A stretch of 64,000 nucleotides of DNA from Planctomicrobium piriforme (GCF_900113665.1 NZ_FOQD01000023.1:1-64000), one strand, 5' to 3'. Numbered from the stretch's first letter, positions 11,035-19,874 are shown. Notes: a model not told the origin generated them from the sequence alone. Made by a program: numbers and translations.

Positions 11035-11667
11035 CTAGAACCGCATGCCTGCCAGATGCTCGGTCGCCAGCGACACCTGTTCGCCGGTGACCTGTTCGAG
11101 CTGATCGATGGCTTCGGCTTTCGCCTGGGCAATCGCCGCCAGTGCTTCCTGCTTGACGCGCTGAGCGTCGGCTTCCGCCTGCGCCATGATCTGCGCCTTG
11201 GTGGCTTCGGCTTCGGACCGGGCTTTCGCCAGCATCGCGCCGACTTGCTGCTGCACTTCCGCCAGACGGCGTTCCGCCTGAGCGGTGAGTTGCTGCACTT
11301 CCAATCGCGATGCACGGGCGTCTGCTTCGGCCTGGGCAATACGGCCTTCACGGGCATCCAGTCCGGCAATCAGCGGCTGCCAGACCAAGGGACGCATCGC
11401 CAGCACGAATCCGCCAAATAGCAGAAACGTGAACAGAAACATCGTCAGGTCGAACGCCAAAGGAGGTCTTTTGTAGTTCGGCACCGATTTGACCGGTTCC
11501 TGCAGATGCTCCCCTGAGGCGTGCTCAATGATTGCCTGGCCGTCAATAGGGTGCTCATGCGCAGGCTTTTGCAAGGCGAACGCATCAGTTCCGGTCACGA
11601 GACAGAACAGCCCTGCCAGCAGGGCCAGTCCGCTCAGACGGCGACTGTGATGTCGTTGATCACGCAT
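11035..11667 (-). CDS. ATP synthase F0 subunit b' (second b-type subunit)
   Basis: This 210-residue protein has a signal-peptide-like start, a membrane helix (DLTMFLFTFLLFGGFVLAM) near residue 80, the motif VWQPLIAGLDAREGRIAQ just after it, and a long Ala/Gln/Glu-rich coiled coil. That layout is typical of b and b' subunits, which hold the alpha/beta hexamer still against the rotor. It precedes the other b gene, as b' does in cyanobacteria and many other lineages with two b genes. Confidence 0.87.
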   Translation of the reverse strand: MRDQRHHSRRLSGLALLAGLFCLVTGTDAFALQKPAHEHPIDGQAIIEHASGEHLQEPVKSVPNYKRPPLAFDLTMFLFTFLLFGGFVLAMRPLVWQPLIAGLDAREGRIAQAEADARASRLEVQQLTAQAERRLAEVQQQVGAMLAKARSEAEATKAQIMAQAEADAQRVKQEALAAIAQAKAEAIDQLEQVTGEQVSLATEHLAGMRF

Positions 11668-11753
11668 GGTTCACTCGATTGACTCAACCAGAAAATCGCA
11701 CCAATTCGCAGTTCATGTGATGCGAAACATCGCACCACATTCCAATCCATGCT

Positions 11754-12047
11754 TTACTGAATAAAGCAGACGATCAGGGCGAGCAGAGCCACCCCTTCGA
11801 TGAGCGCGGCGGCGAGAATCATGCCCCCGCGGATGTCGCCGGCAGCTTCCGGCTGGCGGGAAATCCCTTCCATGGCGGCAGCACCGATTTTGCCGATGCC
11901 GAGGCCGGCACCGATGATGATCAGGCCAGCGCCGAACGGAGGCGTCAGTTCGATCAGGGTGGTGACGGTCTGCTGAGCAAACGCCGGGGTGGCGAAAACC
12001 AGAACAGTCGCGGCCATGGTGAAGCACAGTTGCAGAATACGATTCAC
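11754..12047 (-). CDS. atpE: ATP synthase F0 subunit c
   Basis: The rotor-ring subunit, 97 residues long. It starts with a clear signal-peptide-like segment ending in AFA (about residue 24), then two membrane helices joined by the polar loop SRQPEAAG. The ion-binding carboxylate is Glu84 in AALIEGVALLAL. The residue after it is Gly, without the Ser/Thr of sodium-binding rings, so proton coupling is more likely. That conclusion is inference. An A/G-rich ribosome binding site (GAGGAG on the minus strand) precedes it, fitting high expression. Confidence 0.94.
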   Translation of the reverse strand: MNRILQLCFTMAATVLVFATPAFAQQTVTTLIELTPPFGAGLIIIGAGLGIGKIGAAAMEGISRQPEAAGDIRGGMILAAALIEGVALLALIVCFIQ

Positions 12048-12155
12048 TTGAAACTCCTCACTTAAAAAGATGTGTGACCCAGCCAGGTTCCTAACGCCGC
12101 CCTTGCGAGGCGGAGATGTTCAAAAACTCAACTCAGCAAAACTCAAAACGTGAAC

Positions 12156-13082
12156 TCAGTGATCGTGCATCGACATGGCGATGAAGATCGTGGATAGAAA
12201 CGCAAACACATAGGCCTGAATGAAGGCCACCAGCAATTCCAGCAGGCCGACGCCCACTTGTCCCAGTAAACTGCCTCCCAGCACCATTCCATAAATCACC
12301 GAATTGGGGGCGTCAGTATGAGCCATCCCAATAAAGGCCAGAATCGCCCCTAATGCTGTGTGACCGCCCATCATGTTGGCAAACAGACGCACCGCCAGCA
12401 CCGCGTGCTTGATGAACAGTCCGGCCACTTCGATCACGAACAACAGCACGATCAGGATCGGCTTCAGGAAGCCAGGAGCATCGATGGACGGCACCAGGTG
12501 GGTCCAGAATCCGATCGGGCCATGTGCCCGAGCCCCATAAAAGAACGTCGCGATAAAGGCGATAATCGCCAGCGCGGCCGTCATGCTAATATTGCCGGTC
12601 GCCGAGCCCGCCCAGGGAAGAGCCCCCAGCAGGTTGCAGAACAGAATAAAGAAGAAGCAAGACCACACAAACGGGAGGAATTCATCCGCCGGATGCGACT
12701 TGCGGGCATTCAGCACTGTGGCATGCGGGTCCATGTGGGCCGCGTCTTTGATTGTCTGCTGATGGCCATGGCCGACATCGGTTTCGTGATGGTCGTGCGG
12801 GTTGCCGATCACCGGCCGAACGAGTTCGTCGCGGAGGTAAACGGCCAGCATTTCCCAGAAGTTCCAGAACCAGCCGGAGACCACTTTTCCACCGGCAGCG
12901 CGTCGGGCGAGGCCGCTGAAGATCAGGTACACCAGCAGCGCCGCCACGATCTGCAGCAGCATGAACTTCGTCAAGTCGAAATCACCCAACGACGGAATCC
13001 GCAACGAGCCGTTAAACGGCAGCTCGAAGTGCGTAAAGTCGTAAACGTGATGAAAGGTGCCGTGTTCGGCGAGTAGAGACAT
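12156..13082 (-). CDS. atpB: ATP synthase F0 subunit a
   Basis: This 308-residue membrane protein contains the essential Arg in HAVLAVRLFANMMGGH and the C-terminal GLLELLVAFIQAYVFAFLS helix, both diagnostic of subunit a. Together with the c ring it forms the proton half-channels. A histidine-rich hydrophilic loop (HDHHETDVGHGHQQ, about residues 96-110) sits between the first helix and the core; similar loops occur in other planctomycetes and related groups, but I cannot assign a role. Confidence 0.95.
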   Translation of the reverse strand: MSLLAEHGTFHHVYDFTHFELPFNGSLRIPSLGDFDLTKFMLLQIVAALLVYLIFSGLARRAAGGKVVSGWFWNFWEMLAVYLRDELVRPVIGNPHDHHETDVGHGHQQTIKDAAHMDPHATVLNARKSHPADEFLPFVWSCFFFILFCNLLGALPWAGSATGNISMTAALAIIAFIATFFYGARAHGPIGFWTHLVPSIDAPGFLKPILIVLLFVIEVAGLFIKHAVLAVRLFANMMGGHTALGAILAFIGMAHTDAPNSVIYGMVLGGSLLGQVGVGLLELLVAFIQAYVFAFLSTIFIAMSMHDH

Positions 13083-13105
13083 ACAAAAATGCCCATTCCG
13101 AGCGA

Positions 13106-13492
13106 TTAAACCGTCGGCCTGATCCTCGACACGCTGCGGTTCTGCTCGTACGCCAGCCAGGTTTCAACCGCCAGATTGGCGACGTACACGACTCCGAGAG
13201 TCAAAAAATATGTGTCATTCCACAGTCCGGCTTTGGCCGCGACCGCGAACCCCAAACCCAGCGTCAACGACAATCTCAAAAACGTGCCCGCCAGCACCAC
13301 CACGGTGACGTTCGTCACTCGCGACAACACCAGCGTGACCAGCACCGCCGCAAACAAGGAGACCGCGCTGGCAACGACCGACGCCAGCAGGCCCTGCGAA
13401 CCTGCAAAAGACGCCGCGGTCAGGCCGCAGGCGAGCGCGGCGAACAATGTCGCCAACACCGTCAAGCCAACCTGATATCGGAGCGTCTTCAA
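13106..13492 (-). CDS. AtpI-like membrane protein of the ATP synthase operon
   Basis: This small hydrophobic protein (128 residues from the TTG chosen here) has four predicted membrane helices. Its place directly before atpB and its helix pattern fit the AtpI / ATP synthase I family, which assists assembly of the c ring or Mg2+ supply. The reading frame is open much further upstream, but that part overlaps the preceding gene and does not look like protein, so the TTG just after the previous stop is preferred. The start is uncertain. Confidence 0.6.
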   Translation of the reverse strand: MKTLRYQVGLTVLATLFAALACGLTAASFAGSQGLLASVVASAVSLFAAVLVTLVLSRVTNVTVVVLAGTFLRLSLTLGLGFAVAAKAGLWNDTYFLTLGVVYVANLAVETWLAYEQNRSVSRIRPTV

Positions 13493-13497
13493 TTCAC

Positions 13498-13746
13498 TTA
13501 TCCGGAACGGCTGCGATCGGCACGGTCCATGGACCGCACCAGCAACCAGAGATGACTCATCGAAATGACCAGTCCGGTCACGCCGCCGATCACCAGCAAC
13601 GTAGGCCGAGTCCCCCAATACCGATCGCCCCAGTACCCCAGCAACACAAACAGGGCGACCTCCAGAGAGACTCCCGAGAGCTGTGTGCCCCAGTACAAAA
13701 ACTGCCACAGGGGCTGCTTTTTTGGGCTTCCGGTCCGTTTGGCCAT
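13498..13746 (-). CDS. AtpZ/AtpI-type membrane protein, first gene of the ATP synthase operon
   Basis: This 82-residue protein has two membrane helices (LSGVSLEVALFVLLGYWGD and LLVIGGVTGLVISMSHLWLL) around the motif GYWGDRYWGTRP, which matches the AtpZ-type family (G.hhDk.hGt.P). AtpZ is thought to work with AtpI in ATP synthase assembly or Mg2+/Ca2+ transport. The ATG at 13746 has GGAG nine nt upstream; a GTG five codons earlier is an alternative. Confidence 0.75.
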   Translation of the reverse strand: MAKRTGSPKKQPLWQFLYWGTQLSGVSLEVALFVLLGYWGDRYWGTRPTLLVIGGVTGLVISMSHLWLLVRSMDRADRSRSG

Positions 13747-13791
13747 CTTGACCCGCTCCACAAGAACCTGGCCGGGGGACCGTTGCCGGGG

Positions 13792-13820
13792 AGTCTACTT
13801 TTGGGGAAAAGCGAAGTCAA
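13792..13820 (-). promoter_or_regulatory. Promoter of the ATP synthase operon
   Basis: TTGACT (13815-13820), a 17-bp spacer and TAGACT (13792-13797) on the minus strand make a strong sigma70-like promoter. The predicted start is about 38 nt before the first coding region. It is well placed to drive all eleven ATP synthase genes and the three inserted genes. Confidence 0.75.
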
Positions 13821-14035
13821 AGCACGCACGGTTGACGCGGCGGCTGAATCCTCAAAAATGGGGCGGCCTTGCAATTAGAACGACTCGGACTGGCTAAGAA
13901 CTCCCCAGATAACGACGATTTTAAGGCCGCGCCGGCCCGCTTTCGATTCCGCAAAAGTCGGAAAGATGCCCGTAAGCTTTCTTTTGGAATCGAAATTCCT
14001 GATGATGGGAAAGTTCTTCGCAGCAGGAGCAGGCG

Positions 14036-14860
14036 ATGCCTAGAGACCGTCAGAAGACGCAGCGCTCGGTGGAACGCATCTCGTCCCCCCCGGAACTTCA
14101 GGAGAACCATGCTCAGGATCTTCGACTGGCGGAAACCAGCCGCGCAGACGGCGCAACGCTTCAACGCCTCCGGGCAACAGGACTGCCCATGAATACCGAT
14201 GCTGTCGATTCTTTCCACGTCGAAGAGGCGGGAGAACGCTGGCTGCACCTCCGCTGGTCGCTCAGTCAGAAGACGCTCGCCCGGGCCGAATCCGCGATGG
14301 GCCGCGAAGGGCATCGCAGCACTCGAATGCTGCGACTGCACTCGATCGAACAGGGGGAATCCGGCCCTCCCAGTAAAGAACTGCTGCAACAGATCGACGT
14401 GCCGCTCGATGCGGCGGAATGGTTTCTGAAGGTTCCGACTTCGGCCCCGGCTTGGCTCGTCGAATATGGCGCTGCGTTCGGGCAAAACCGGTTCTTCTCG
14501 ATGCTGCATTCCAGCCCGATCCTGCTCAGCACGCACCGGGCGTCGCAGCGGCAGACCGAGCAGTTGCTCGCCAAAACCACTTTGCTCGACAGTCTCGATG
14601 CCGGCCATCCGCCCCCATTAACCCTGCAAGGCACATTTGTTTTGCAGGGGGTGACCAGTCCGCGCGCCCGAGTGCTGGTGGACGACCGCGATGTCGCCGT
14701 CGAACCTCAGAGCGGCCAGTTTCACTGGCAATTGCCGCTCAGCAACGGCCGGGTGGTCGTGCCGATCAATGTGACGCAGTCGGGCCAGGTGCGCCGCGCT
14801 TTGCTCGCCGTGGAAACGAACTTCCATCTGCTCGATCCCGAACCGGCCGGCGAAGACTGA
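14036..14860 (+). CDS. DUF4912 domain protein
   Basis: This is a 274-residue soluble protein. After a charged, low-complexity N-terminus (1-60), residues about 60-170 fit the DUF4912 pattern: WLHLRWSLSQKTLARAESAM, then RMLRLHSI, a WFLKVP strand, YGAAFGQNRFFSML and a closing SSPILLS. Residues about 195-265 form a beta-rich C-terminal domain (TFVLQGVTSPRARVLVDDRD) like a small Ig-type or carbohydrate-binding module. The function of the family is unknown. AGGAG seven nt before the ATG supports this start. It is divergent from the ATP synthase operon. Confidence 0.65.
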   Translation: MPRDRQKTQRSVERISSPPELQENHAQDLRLAETSRADGATLQRLRATGLPMNTDAVDSFHVEEAGERWLHLRWSLSQKTLARAESAMGREGHRSTRMLRLHSIEQGESGPPSKELLQQIDVPLDAAEWFLKVPTSAPAWLVEYGAAFGQNRFFSMLHSSPILLSTHRASQRQTEQLLAKTTLLDSLDAGHPPPLTLQGTFVLQGVTSPRARVLVDDRDVAVEPQSGQFHWQLPLSNGRVVVPINVTQSGQVRRALLAVETNFHLLDPEPAGED

Positions 14861-14867
14861 GGTTCCT

Positions 14868-14939
14868 GAAATCCGAAGCACGAAATTCGAAATCCGAAAC
14901 GTGGATGCAAGGGGATAGGGCAGAGGGAACAGGGGACAG
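14868..14939 (+). repeat. Composite repeat, copy A (GAAATCCGAAGC + GGGGACAG)
   Basis: A block beginning GAAATCCGAAGCACGAAAT, with further AATCCGAAAC, is followed by a purine-rich tract ending GGGGACAG. The same two parts in the same order and almost the same spacing recur at 54601-54674. The following bases to 15177 also contain a TTCGTGTGTTTCGTGGT repeat (about 14984-15029) and another CGAAATTCGGAT-type block (about 15105-15143). The whole intergenic stretch 14861-15177 is thus a mosaic of repeats with no gene. Confidence 0.7.
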
Positions 14940-15177
14940 TCTGGGACTTCCTCGTCCCCGAGTGGTGAGGGCTGCGAATTCCCTTTCGTGATTCCGTTCG
15001 TGATTTTCGTGTGTTTCGTGGTTCCTGCCGCTGGATTCTCTATGCTCCGTGGTGAGTGATGGATTCCTGGCCGGAATTGAGAGACACCACTCAAGGCTGT
15101 TCAAGTTTCGGATTTCGAGTTTCGAAATTCGGATTTTCGAAGCCGCTCAATGCCTGTCCGTTCGAGAAGTCAGATCC

Positions 15178-16308
15178 ATGTTGAGCCCTTTGCAATTCGC
15201 CAGTGAGCTGATCGAGTTTGACTCCGTCAGTTCAAAAACGAATGTGCCGGTCACGGAGCATGTGGCCCAATGGCTGAGGGGCCTGCATTTTGAACTCGAA
15301 CGCATCGACTATGTCGATGCGGCCGGAGTTCCCAAAGCAAACCTGATCGGCAAGCTTGGCTCGGGCCTGGGCGGAATGGCTTATTTCTGTCACACCGACG
15401 TGGTCCCCGTGAATAACTGGTCACTGGCGGATCACGGCCCCTTTCAGCCGGTCGTCCGCGATGGCCGCCTGTACGGTCGCGGCAGCACCGACATGAAGGG
15501 GTCGCTCGCCTGTATGTTGGCAGCGGTTGAAGCCATGGGCCAGCGACCGCTTCGCGAACCGGTCTACATCTGCTGCACTGCCGATGAAGAGGTCGGCATG
15601 CACGGGGCTGAGATCGTGGCTCGAGAGTCGAGGCTGTATCGCGAGATCGTCGCCGGACAGTCGCGCTCCATTGTCGGTGAGCCGACCAGGTTTGAAGTCA
15701 TCTACGGGCACAAGGGGGGCTGCGGCCTCAAAGTGACCTCGCGCGGCAAGGCGGCACACTCCAGCACCAATCGGGGGATCAACGCCAACTGGAGGATGAT
15801 CCCGTTTCTGCAACAGATGAAAGAACTGTACGAAGAACTCGAATCGTCGCCGGAATGGCGGAATGAGGAATTCGACCCGCCGACCACGAGCCTCAATCTC
15901 GGCATCAACGATCACAATCCGGGGATCAACGTCACCTCGGCCCAGAGTATCTGCACCCTCTATTTTCGGGCGATGCCGGGCATGAACGTGGAACCGATCC
16001 TCACACGCATTCGCAGCGCCGCTGAAGCCTGTGGCCTGGAATACCATCAAGGCTTTCGAGCAACGCCGTTTTATCGTCAGGCGAACTCCCCGTTCATTCA
16101 GGAATGCCTGGATTTCGCCGAGGTGAAAACGCCGCATACGGTCTCTTACGGCACCGACGCGGCCCGATTTGGAGAACTGCAGAACTGCGTCATCATGGGA
16201 CCCGGCGATATTGCCCAGGCCCATACCAGCGACGAATGGGTCAGCCTCGCCGACCTCGACCGCGGCGTCGAGATGTATGGGAAGATGCTCGAACGCTGGT
16301 GTCTGTGA
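15178..16308 (+). CDS. M20 family metallopeptidase (ArgE/DapE-like deacylase)
   Basis: This 376-residue enzyme of the M20 dizinc family has the metal motif FCHTDVVP, GRGSTDMKG, the catalytic Glu in CTADEEVGMHG and a C-terminal GPGDIAQAHTSDEWV. It resembles acetylornithine deacetylase, which releases ornithine from N-acetylornithine in arginine synthesis, but specificity within M20 cannot be read from sequence alone. The ATG at 15178 is preferred over upstream in-frame starts because the region before it is repeat sequence. It lies alone, with no other arginine gene nearby. Confidence 0.8.
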   Translation: MLSPLQFASELIEFDSVSSKTNVPVTEHVAQWLRGLHFELERIDYVDAAGVPKANLIGKLGSGLGGMAYFCHTDVVPVNNWSLADHGPFQPVVRDGRLYGRGSTDMKGSLACMLAAVEAMGQRPLREPVYICCTADEEVGMHGAEIVARESRLYREIVAGQSRSIVGEPTRFEVIYGHKGGCGLKVTSRGKAAHSSTNRGINANWRMIPFLQQMKELYEELESSPEWRNEEFDPPTTSLNLGINDHNPGINVTSAQSICTLYFRAMPGMNVEPILTRIRSAAEACGLEYHQGFRATPFYRQANSPFIQECLDFAEVKTPHTVSYGTDAARFGELQNCVIMGPGDIAQAHTSDEWVSLADLDRGVEMYGKMLERWCL

Positions 16309-16313
16309 GGAAG

Positions 16314-16395
16314 AGTTGTCAGTTGTCAGTTTTCAGTTCACAGTTCGAGACAGTGCAAATTTCCCAAGCTGACCGCTGAAAGCTGACTGCTGAAA
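16314..16395 (+). repeat. Diverged copy of the CAGTTTTCAG palindromic repeat
   Basis: GTTGTCAGTTTTCAGTTCACAG followed, after a short centre, by GACCGCTGAAAGCTGACTGC forms an imperfect inverted repeat related to the elements at 32828-32929, 56489-56605 and 63239-63346 (here quoted only in part). It lies between the M20 peptidase and the SUI1 gene. Confidence 0.5.
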
Positions 16396-16406
16396 GCTTC
16401 TCCTCA

Positions 16407-16748
16407 ATGCGACTCTTTGAAGGCACCCAATTCGATCGCCCACCGCACTGTGAAGTTTGCGGGGAGCTGGAGGCGGCTTGCATGTGTCCGCCCGCGCCGG
16501 AGTCGCGAACGCCAGCGGCGAAACAGATTGCCCGCATCGCTGTCGAGCGCCGCAAGGCCAAACGCCTGGTGACGACTGTCCGGGGACTGGTGGATGAAGG
16601 GTCGCACCTCAGCGACGTGCTGACCCTGCTCAAGAACAGTTGTGGAGCAGGCGGATCAATTCAGGAGGGAGTGGTCGAACTGCAAGGAGACCAGCGCGAG
16701 AAAGCCGCTGCGACACTGTCGGCAAAGGGCTATCGGGTCAAGCAGTGA
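16407..16748 (+). CDS. SUI1/eIF1-like translation factor (YciH family)
   Basis: The C-terminal 70 residues of this 113-residue protein fit the SUI1 fold: AKRLVTTVRGLVDEGSHLSD, LLKNSCGAGGSIQEG, VVELQGDQREK and the closing LSAKGY. The short N-terminus carries Cys pairs (CEVCGELEAACMC) that might bind zinc. Bacterial YciH proteins resemble eIF1 and can affect start-codon fidelity, but their physiological role is not settled. It follows the M20 gene but is separated from it by a repeat, so cotranscription is unclear. Confidence 0.82.
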   Translation: MRLFEGTQFDRPPHCEVCGELEAACMCPPAPESRTPAAKQIARIAVERRKAKRLVTTVRGLVDEGSHLSDVLTLLKNSCGAGGSIQEGVVELQGDQREKAAATLSAKGYRVKQ

Positions 16749-16841
16749 AACGCTGCGCGCCACGACGGAACAACTGTGCGAAAATTGGCGTCAGCAATGC
16801 ATCCTGCACAGGAAGCCGGTCTGCCTCGACTCTCGACTCAT

Positions 16842-17267
16842 TTAGTTCAGCATGCCCAACGGGCTGGCGCTGCCTTGGGTGCGTTCTCCGGACCAGAGTT
16901 CTTCGGACTGGCGTTCGTCGATGGCCAGGCCGTGGTGCAGGCGCCAGGTCTGGGCGTCGTCTGCGACGAAGAACTTGCGGAACCAGAGCATCTGCTTGAC
17001 CCGATCGCGGGGATTGAGCAGGCGAACTTCGACGCCGCGGTCGAGCCAGTCGAACAGCATCCCGAAGAATCCGCTGGGGACGTACTGGACGGCGTGCATG
17101 TCGATGGCGAAGGAGTCGACCCCTTCCTGCAGCACGAGTCGGAACAGGGTGTCCCGAATGAGGGACAGGTCAGCCCCGTCCCAGATTTCCATGTCGCCGA
17201 TGTCAATCACTGTGCCCTGGGTGGAGACATTGACCGAAAGGCCGTGGGTATATTTGCGCTCTGCCAT
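16842..17267 (-). CDS. STAS-domain protein (anti-anti-sigma type)
   Basis: This 141-residue protein has a STAS-like core: GTVIDIGDMEIWDGADLSLI, SFAIDMHAVQYVPSGFFGML with the Ser that is often the phosphorylation site, then EVRLLNPRDRVKQML and WFRKFF. STAS proteins of this kind usually take part in partner-switching with anti-sigma factors, controlled by phosphorylation. No anti-sigma factor gene is adjacent. The ATG at 17267 has AGGG upstream and is preferred to an earlier in-frame start 16 codons upstream. Confidence 0.7.
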   Translation of the reverse strand: MAERKYTHGLSVNVSTQGTVIDIGDMEIWDGADLSLIRDTLFRLVLQEGVDSFAIDMHAVQYVPSGFFGMLFDWLDRGVEVRLLNPRDRVKQMLWFRKFFVADDAQTWRLHHGLAIDERQSEELWSGERTQGSASPLGMLN

Positions 17268-17506
17268 GATGTGTGCCCTGATGAACTTCAGCAAACCGCT
17301 GTGCGAAACATCCACAACGCAAGCGGCAGACCGATGTCAAGGCGACGTCCGGTGTCGGCAATGAAAAAGCAGCGTAAATCTCTCTCCTGAAATGAGTTGA
17401 ACAACTTTGAAATTATTATGACGCAGTTTACCCTCGCCGTCTATGTTGCGGCGTTTCAACACGCGCGTTTCGCACGTTGACCGATTGCAACGTGTTTCAC
17501 GAACGC

Positions 17507-18517
17507 TCAGCTACCGGTTTCTGCCGGAACACACTCTGGAGAATTCCCGTGCTGACTGGGTCCGGCACCACCTGTTTTGTTCACGAGGTAGATCCCGATC
17601 GCCACCAGAATCCCCCCACCCAGCAGTCCGATCGAGAGATGGTCTCCTCTTAGCCAGACCCCCAGCGCCACTCCGACAATCGGGGTTCCGAAGCTGAAGA
17701 CCGACACCTGCGACGCCCCGTGCTTTCTCAACAGCATGGCGTTGGCCCCGAAACAGAAGCCGGACACGATCAGCCCGGAATACAGCAGCGCCCACCAGGC
17801 TTCCGGCGTCATCCGCCCCCATTTCTGCGTCTCCAGTAACGGGCAGGTGATGAAGAACAGCAGGGTTCCGACGATGTCGTGCCAGAGAATCAACGTCCCC
17901 GGCGGCACCACCCGCACGCATTCTTTGGTGTAGACAATTTTGATCGCCAGGATGAAGCCGCTGAGGGCAAGAATCAGGTCGCCGATGACGGTCGGCTCGT
18001 CATAACTGCCGGCCTGACTGGGGCCGGTTTCGAGAAAGACCCAGCCGCAACCGAGCGCTGCGAGAACAAGCCCGATCCACTGCCGGCCGACCAGTTGAAT
18101 CGTCCGCGAAATGAAGTGTTCCCAGACGGCGACCCAGAAGATGTAGGAGTTCACCAGAATCGAGGCGTGCGAGGTACTCGAGCGATCCGCCCCGATATTG
18201 AACGTGCCGATCTGCAGATACAGGAGCACTCCCATGATCCAGACCGGCCACCACTGGTTGCGTTTCAGTCCCAGCGGCGAGCCATCCAGCAGGCACCAGA
18301 AAAACATGAACAGCGCTGCCAGCGCGAATCTCAACCCGCCGACAAACAGCGGCGGCAGCACGTCCATGACGAACTGGTTGGAGACCGCGGTGCCGCCCCA
18401 GAAGACGGTCGTCAGAATCGCGAGGCTGACCGAACTGGCCCCCATCGGCTGATGGCCGGAACGAGCGGTTTCCGGTTCGGCCGGTAAGGGAGGAGCAGCG
18501 GACACAGGGGCAGTCAT
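17507..18517 (-). CDS. EamA-family (DMT superfamily) transporter
   Basis: This 336-residue integral membrane protein has about ten hydrophobic helices arranged as two EamA repeats (about 28-160 and 175-315). FWGGTAVSNQFVMDVLPP in the first repeat and SVFSFGTPIVGVALGVWL in the second are typical. The family exports metabolites, amino acids or drugs; the substrate cannot be predicted. The Pro/Glu-rich first 25 residues and the polar tail are cytoplasmic extensions. A repeat at 18530-18634 separates it from the aminotransferase upstream. Confidence 0.85.
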   Translation of the reverse strand: MTAPVSAAPPLPAEPETARSGHQPMGASSVSLAILTTVFWGGTAVSNQFVMDVLPPLFVGGLRFALAALFMFFWCLLDGSPLGLKRNQWWPVWIMGVLLYLQIGTFNIGADRSSTSHASILVNSYIFWVAVWEHFISRTIQLVGRQWIGLVLAALGCGWVFLETGPSQAGSYDEPTVIGDLILALSGFILAIKIVYTKECVRVVPPGTLILWHDIVGTLLFFITCPLLETQKWGRMTPEAWWALLYSGLIVSGFCFGANAMLLRKHGASQVSVFSFGTPIVGVALGVWLRGDHLSIGLLGGGILVAIGIYLVNKTGGAGPSQHGNSPECVPAETGS

Positions 18518-18529
18518 GACAAGAACTCA

Positions 18530-18634
18530 TGGGAAATTCGACGCACGAAATTCGAATTTCGAAACACCATTGCATTGCGGTGACAGAGATTCGAATGCGT
18601 TTCGAATTTCGTGCTTCGAATTTCGGATTTTGAG
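18530..18634. repeat. CGAAATTCG palindromic repeat between transporter and aminotransferase
   Basis: CACGAAATTCGAATTTCGAAAC on the left (about 18543-18564, quoted in part) and GTTTCGAATTTCGTGCTTCG on the right (about 18600-18619) form a long imperfect inverted repeat around a 35-bp centre. It belongs to the same sequence family as the blocks at 14868, 15105 and 54601. It could act as a terminator or attenuator between the two minus-strand genes. Confidence 0.6.
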
Positions 18635-18635
18635 A

Positions 18636-19874
18636 TCAACGCAGCACTCCCGCTTCCAAAACGTGGAGGCAGCGATCCACTTCGGCCACCGAATTGTAGT
18701 GCAGTGCTCCTAATCGCAATGTGCCTTCCGGCTCCAGCCCGGCTGATGTTGTGAACGGCAGAGCATAGTGATGTCCGCCCCAGCAGAAGACGCCTGCATC
18801 CGAGAGCCGTCTGGCAAGTTCTTTGGCAGGCCATTTCGCATGCGTCAGCGAGAAGGTGGGCACTCGTTCGCCGAGCCGATTCATGTCTGCAATTCCCCAC
18901 ACCCGAAATCCCGACAGCGTCTGCAACCCTGCGAGCATGCGTTGTGAAAGAGTCGCTTCATGGCTGGCAATCAGTTCGAAGGCGGCATCCAATCGCTGCT
19001 TGCGGGGGACGGACACCGGGGCTTCCGACAGGTTCGCAAGATACTCGATTGCCGCCAGCAGGCCGGCGATCCCTTCGTGATTCTGTGTGCCGGTCATCCA
19101 TTTGCCAGGCAATGTGTTCGGGGCCGGACGCAGTTTGTCCGGCTGCAGGCGTTCTAGCAATTCCCGTCGGCCCCACAGACTCGCCACATGCGGACCGAAG
19201 AACTTGTAGCCTGAGCAGACAAGAAAATCGCAGACCCATTCGGAGACATTCAATCGTCGGTGCGGCGCGAGATGCACCGCGTCTATAAACGTGAGTGCGC
19301 CGGACTGTCGAGCCGCCGAGCACATCGCCTGGATGGGATTGATCGTTCCGGTCGCGTTCGACGCCCCGCAGAACGCGACCAGTTTTGTGCGTTCGTTCAG
19401 CAATGACGCAAACTGTGCCTGGTCGAGCGTGCAGTCTTCTTTCTGAAAGTCGATGTGACGGACAATCGCGCCAGCTCGTTCGGCAGCGAGTACCCAGGGA
19501 GTGACGTTGGCGTCGTGATCGAGGCGACTGACAATCACTTCGTCGCCTGATTGCCACGTTTTGGCAAGCGTCCGGCTGAGCGCGAATGTGAGCGTCGTCA
19601 TGTTCGCGCCGAAGACGATTTCGTCGGCGTCTTCGCACTGCACAAGATCAGCGACGGCGAGGCGTGCCTGTCGCAGCATCTCATCCGAATCGCGGCTGCT
19701 GGCGAACGGGCCGCTGCAGTTGGCTGTCCCCTGATAAAGGTACTGTGTGATGGCTTCGGCCACGCAGCGCGGAACCTGACTCCCTGCCGGGCCGTCAAAG
19801 TAGACAATCGGTTGACCGTTGAGTTCCCGCTTGAGAGCCGGGAACTGGTCGCGAATCCGTTCGAGCGAAAACAT
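18636..19874 (-). CDS. Class V aminotransferase (cysteine-desulfurase-like)
   Basis: This is a 412-residue PLP enzyme. The PLP lysine is Lys224 in CSGYKFFGPHV. Asp198 and His201 (FIDAVHLAPH) lie where the cofactor-binding Asp is expected, and His120 (RLDHDAN) stacks on the ring. The N-terminus (FPALKRELNGQPIVYFDGPA) is that of the SufS/CsdA-like family with the GPAGSQVP variant, known as cysteine-desulfurase-like proteins (TIGR01976 type). The loop Cys that carries persulfide in true desulfurases is not evident near the C-terminus, so the substrate may differ. It stands 30 bp before epmB in the same direction and may share a transcript. Confidence 0.82.
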   Translation of the reverse strand: MFSLERIRDQFPALKRELNGQPIVYFDGPAGSQVPRCVAEAITQYLYQGTANCSGPFASSRDSDEMLRQARLAVADLVQCEDADEIVFGANMTTLTFALSRTLAKTWQSGDEVIVSRLDHDANVTPWVLAAERAGAIVRHIDFQKEDCTLDQAQFASLLNERTKLVAFCGASNATGTINPIQAMCSAARQSGALTFIDAVHLAPHRRLNVSEWVCDFLVCSGYKFFGPHVASLWGRRELLERLQPDKLRPAPNTLPGKWMTGTQNHEGIAGLLAAIEYLANLSEAPVSVPRKQRLDAAFELIASHEATLSQRMLAGLQTLSGFRVWGIADMNRLGERVPTFSLTHAKWPAKELARRLSDAGVFCWGGHHYALPFTTSAGLEPEGTLRLGALHYNSVAEVDRCLHVLEAGVLR

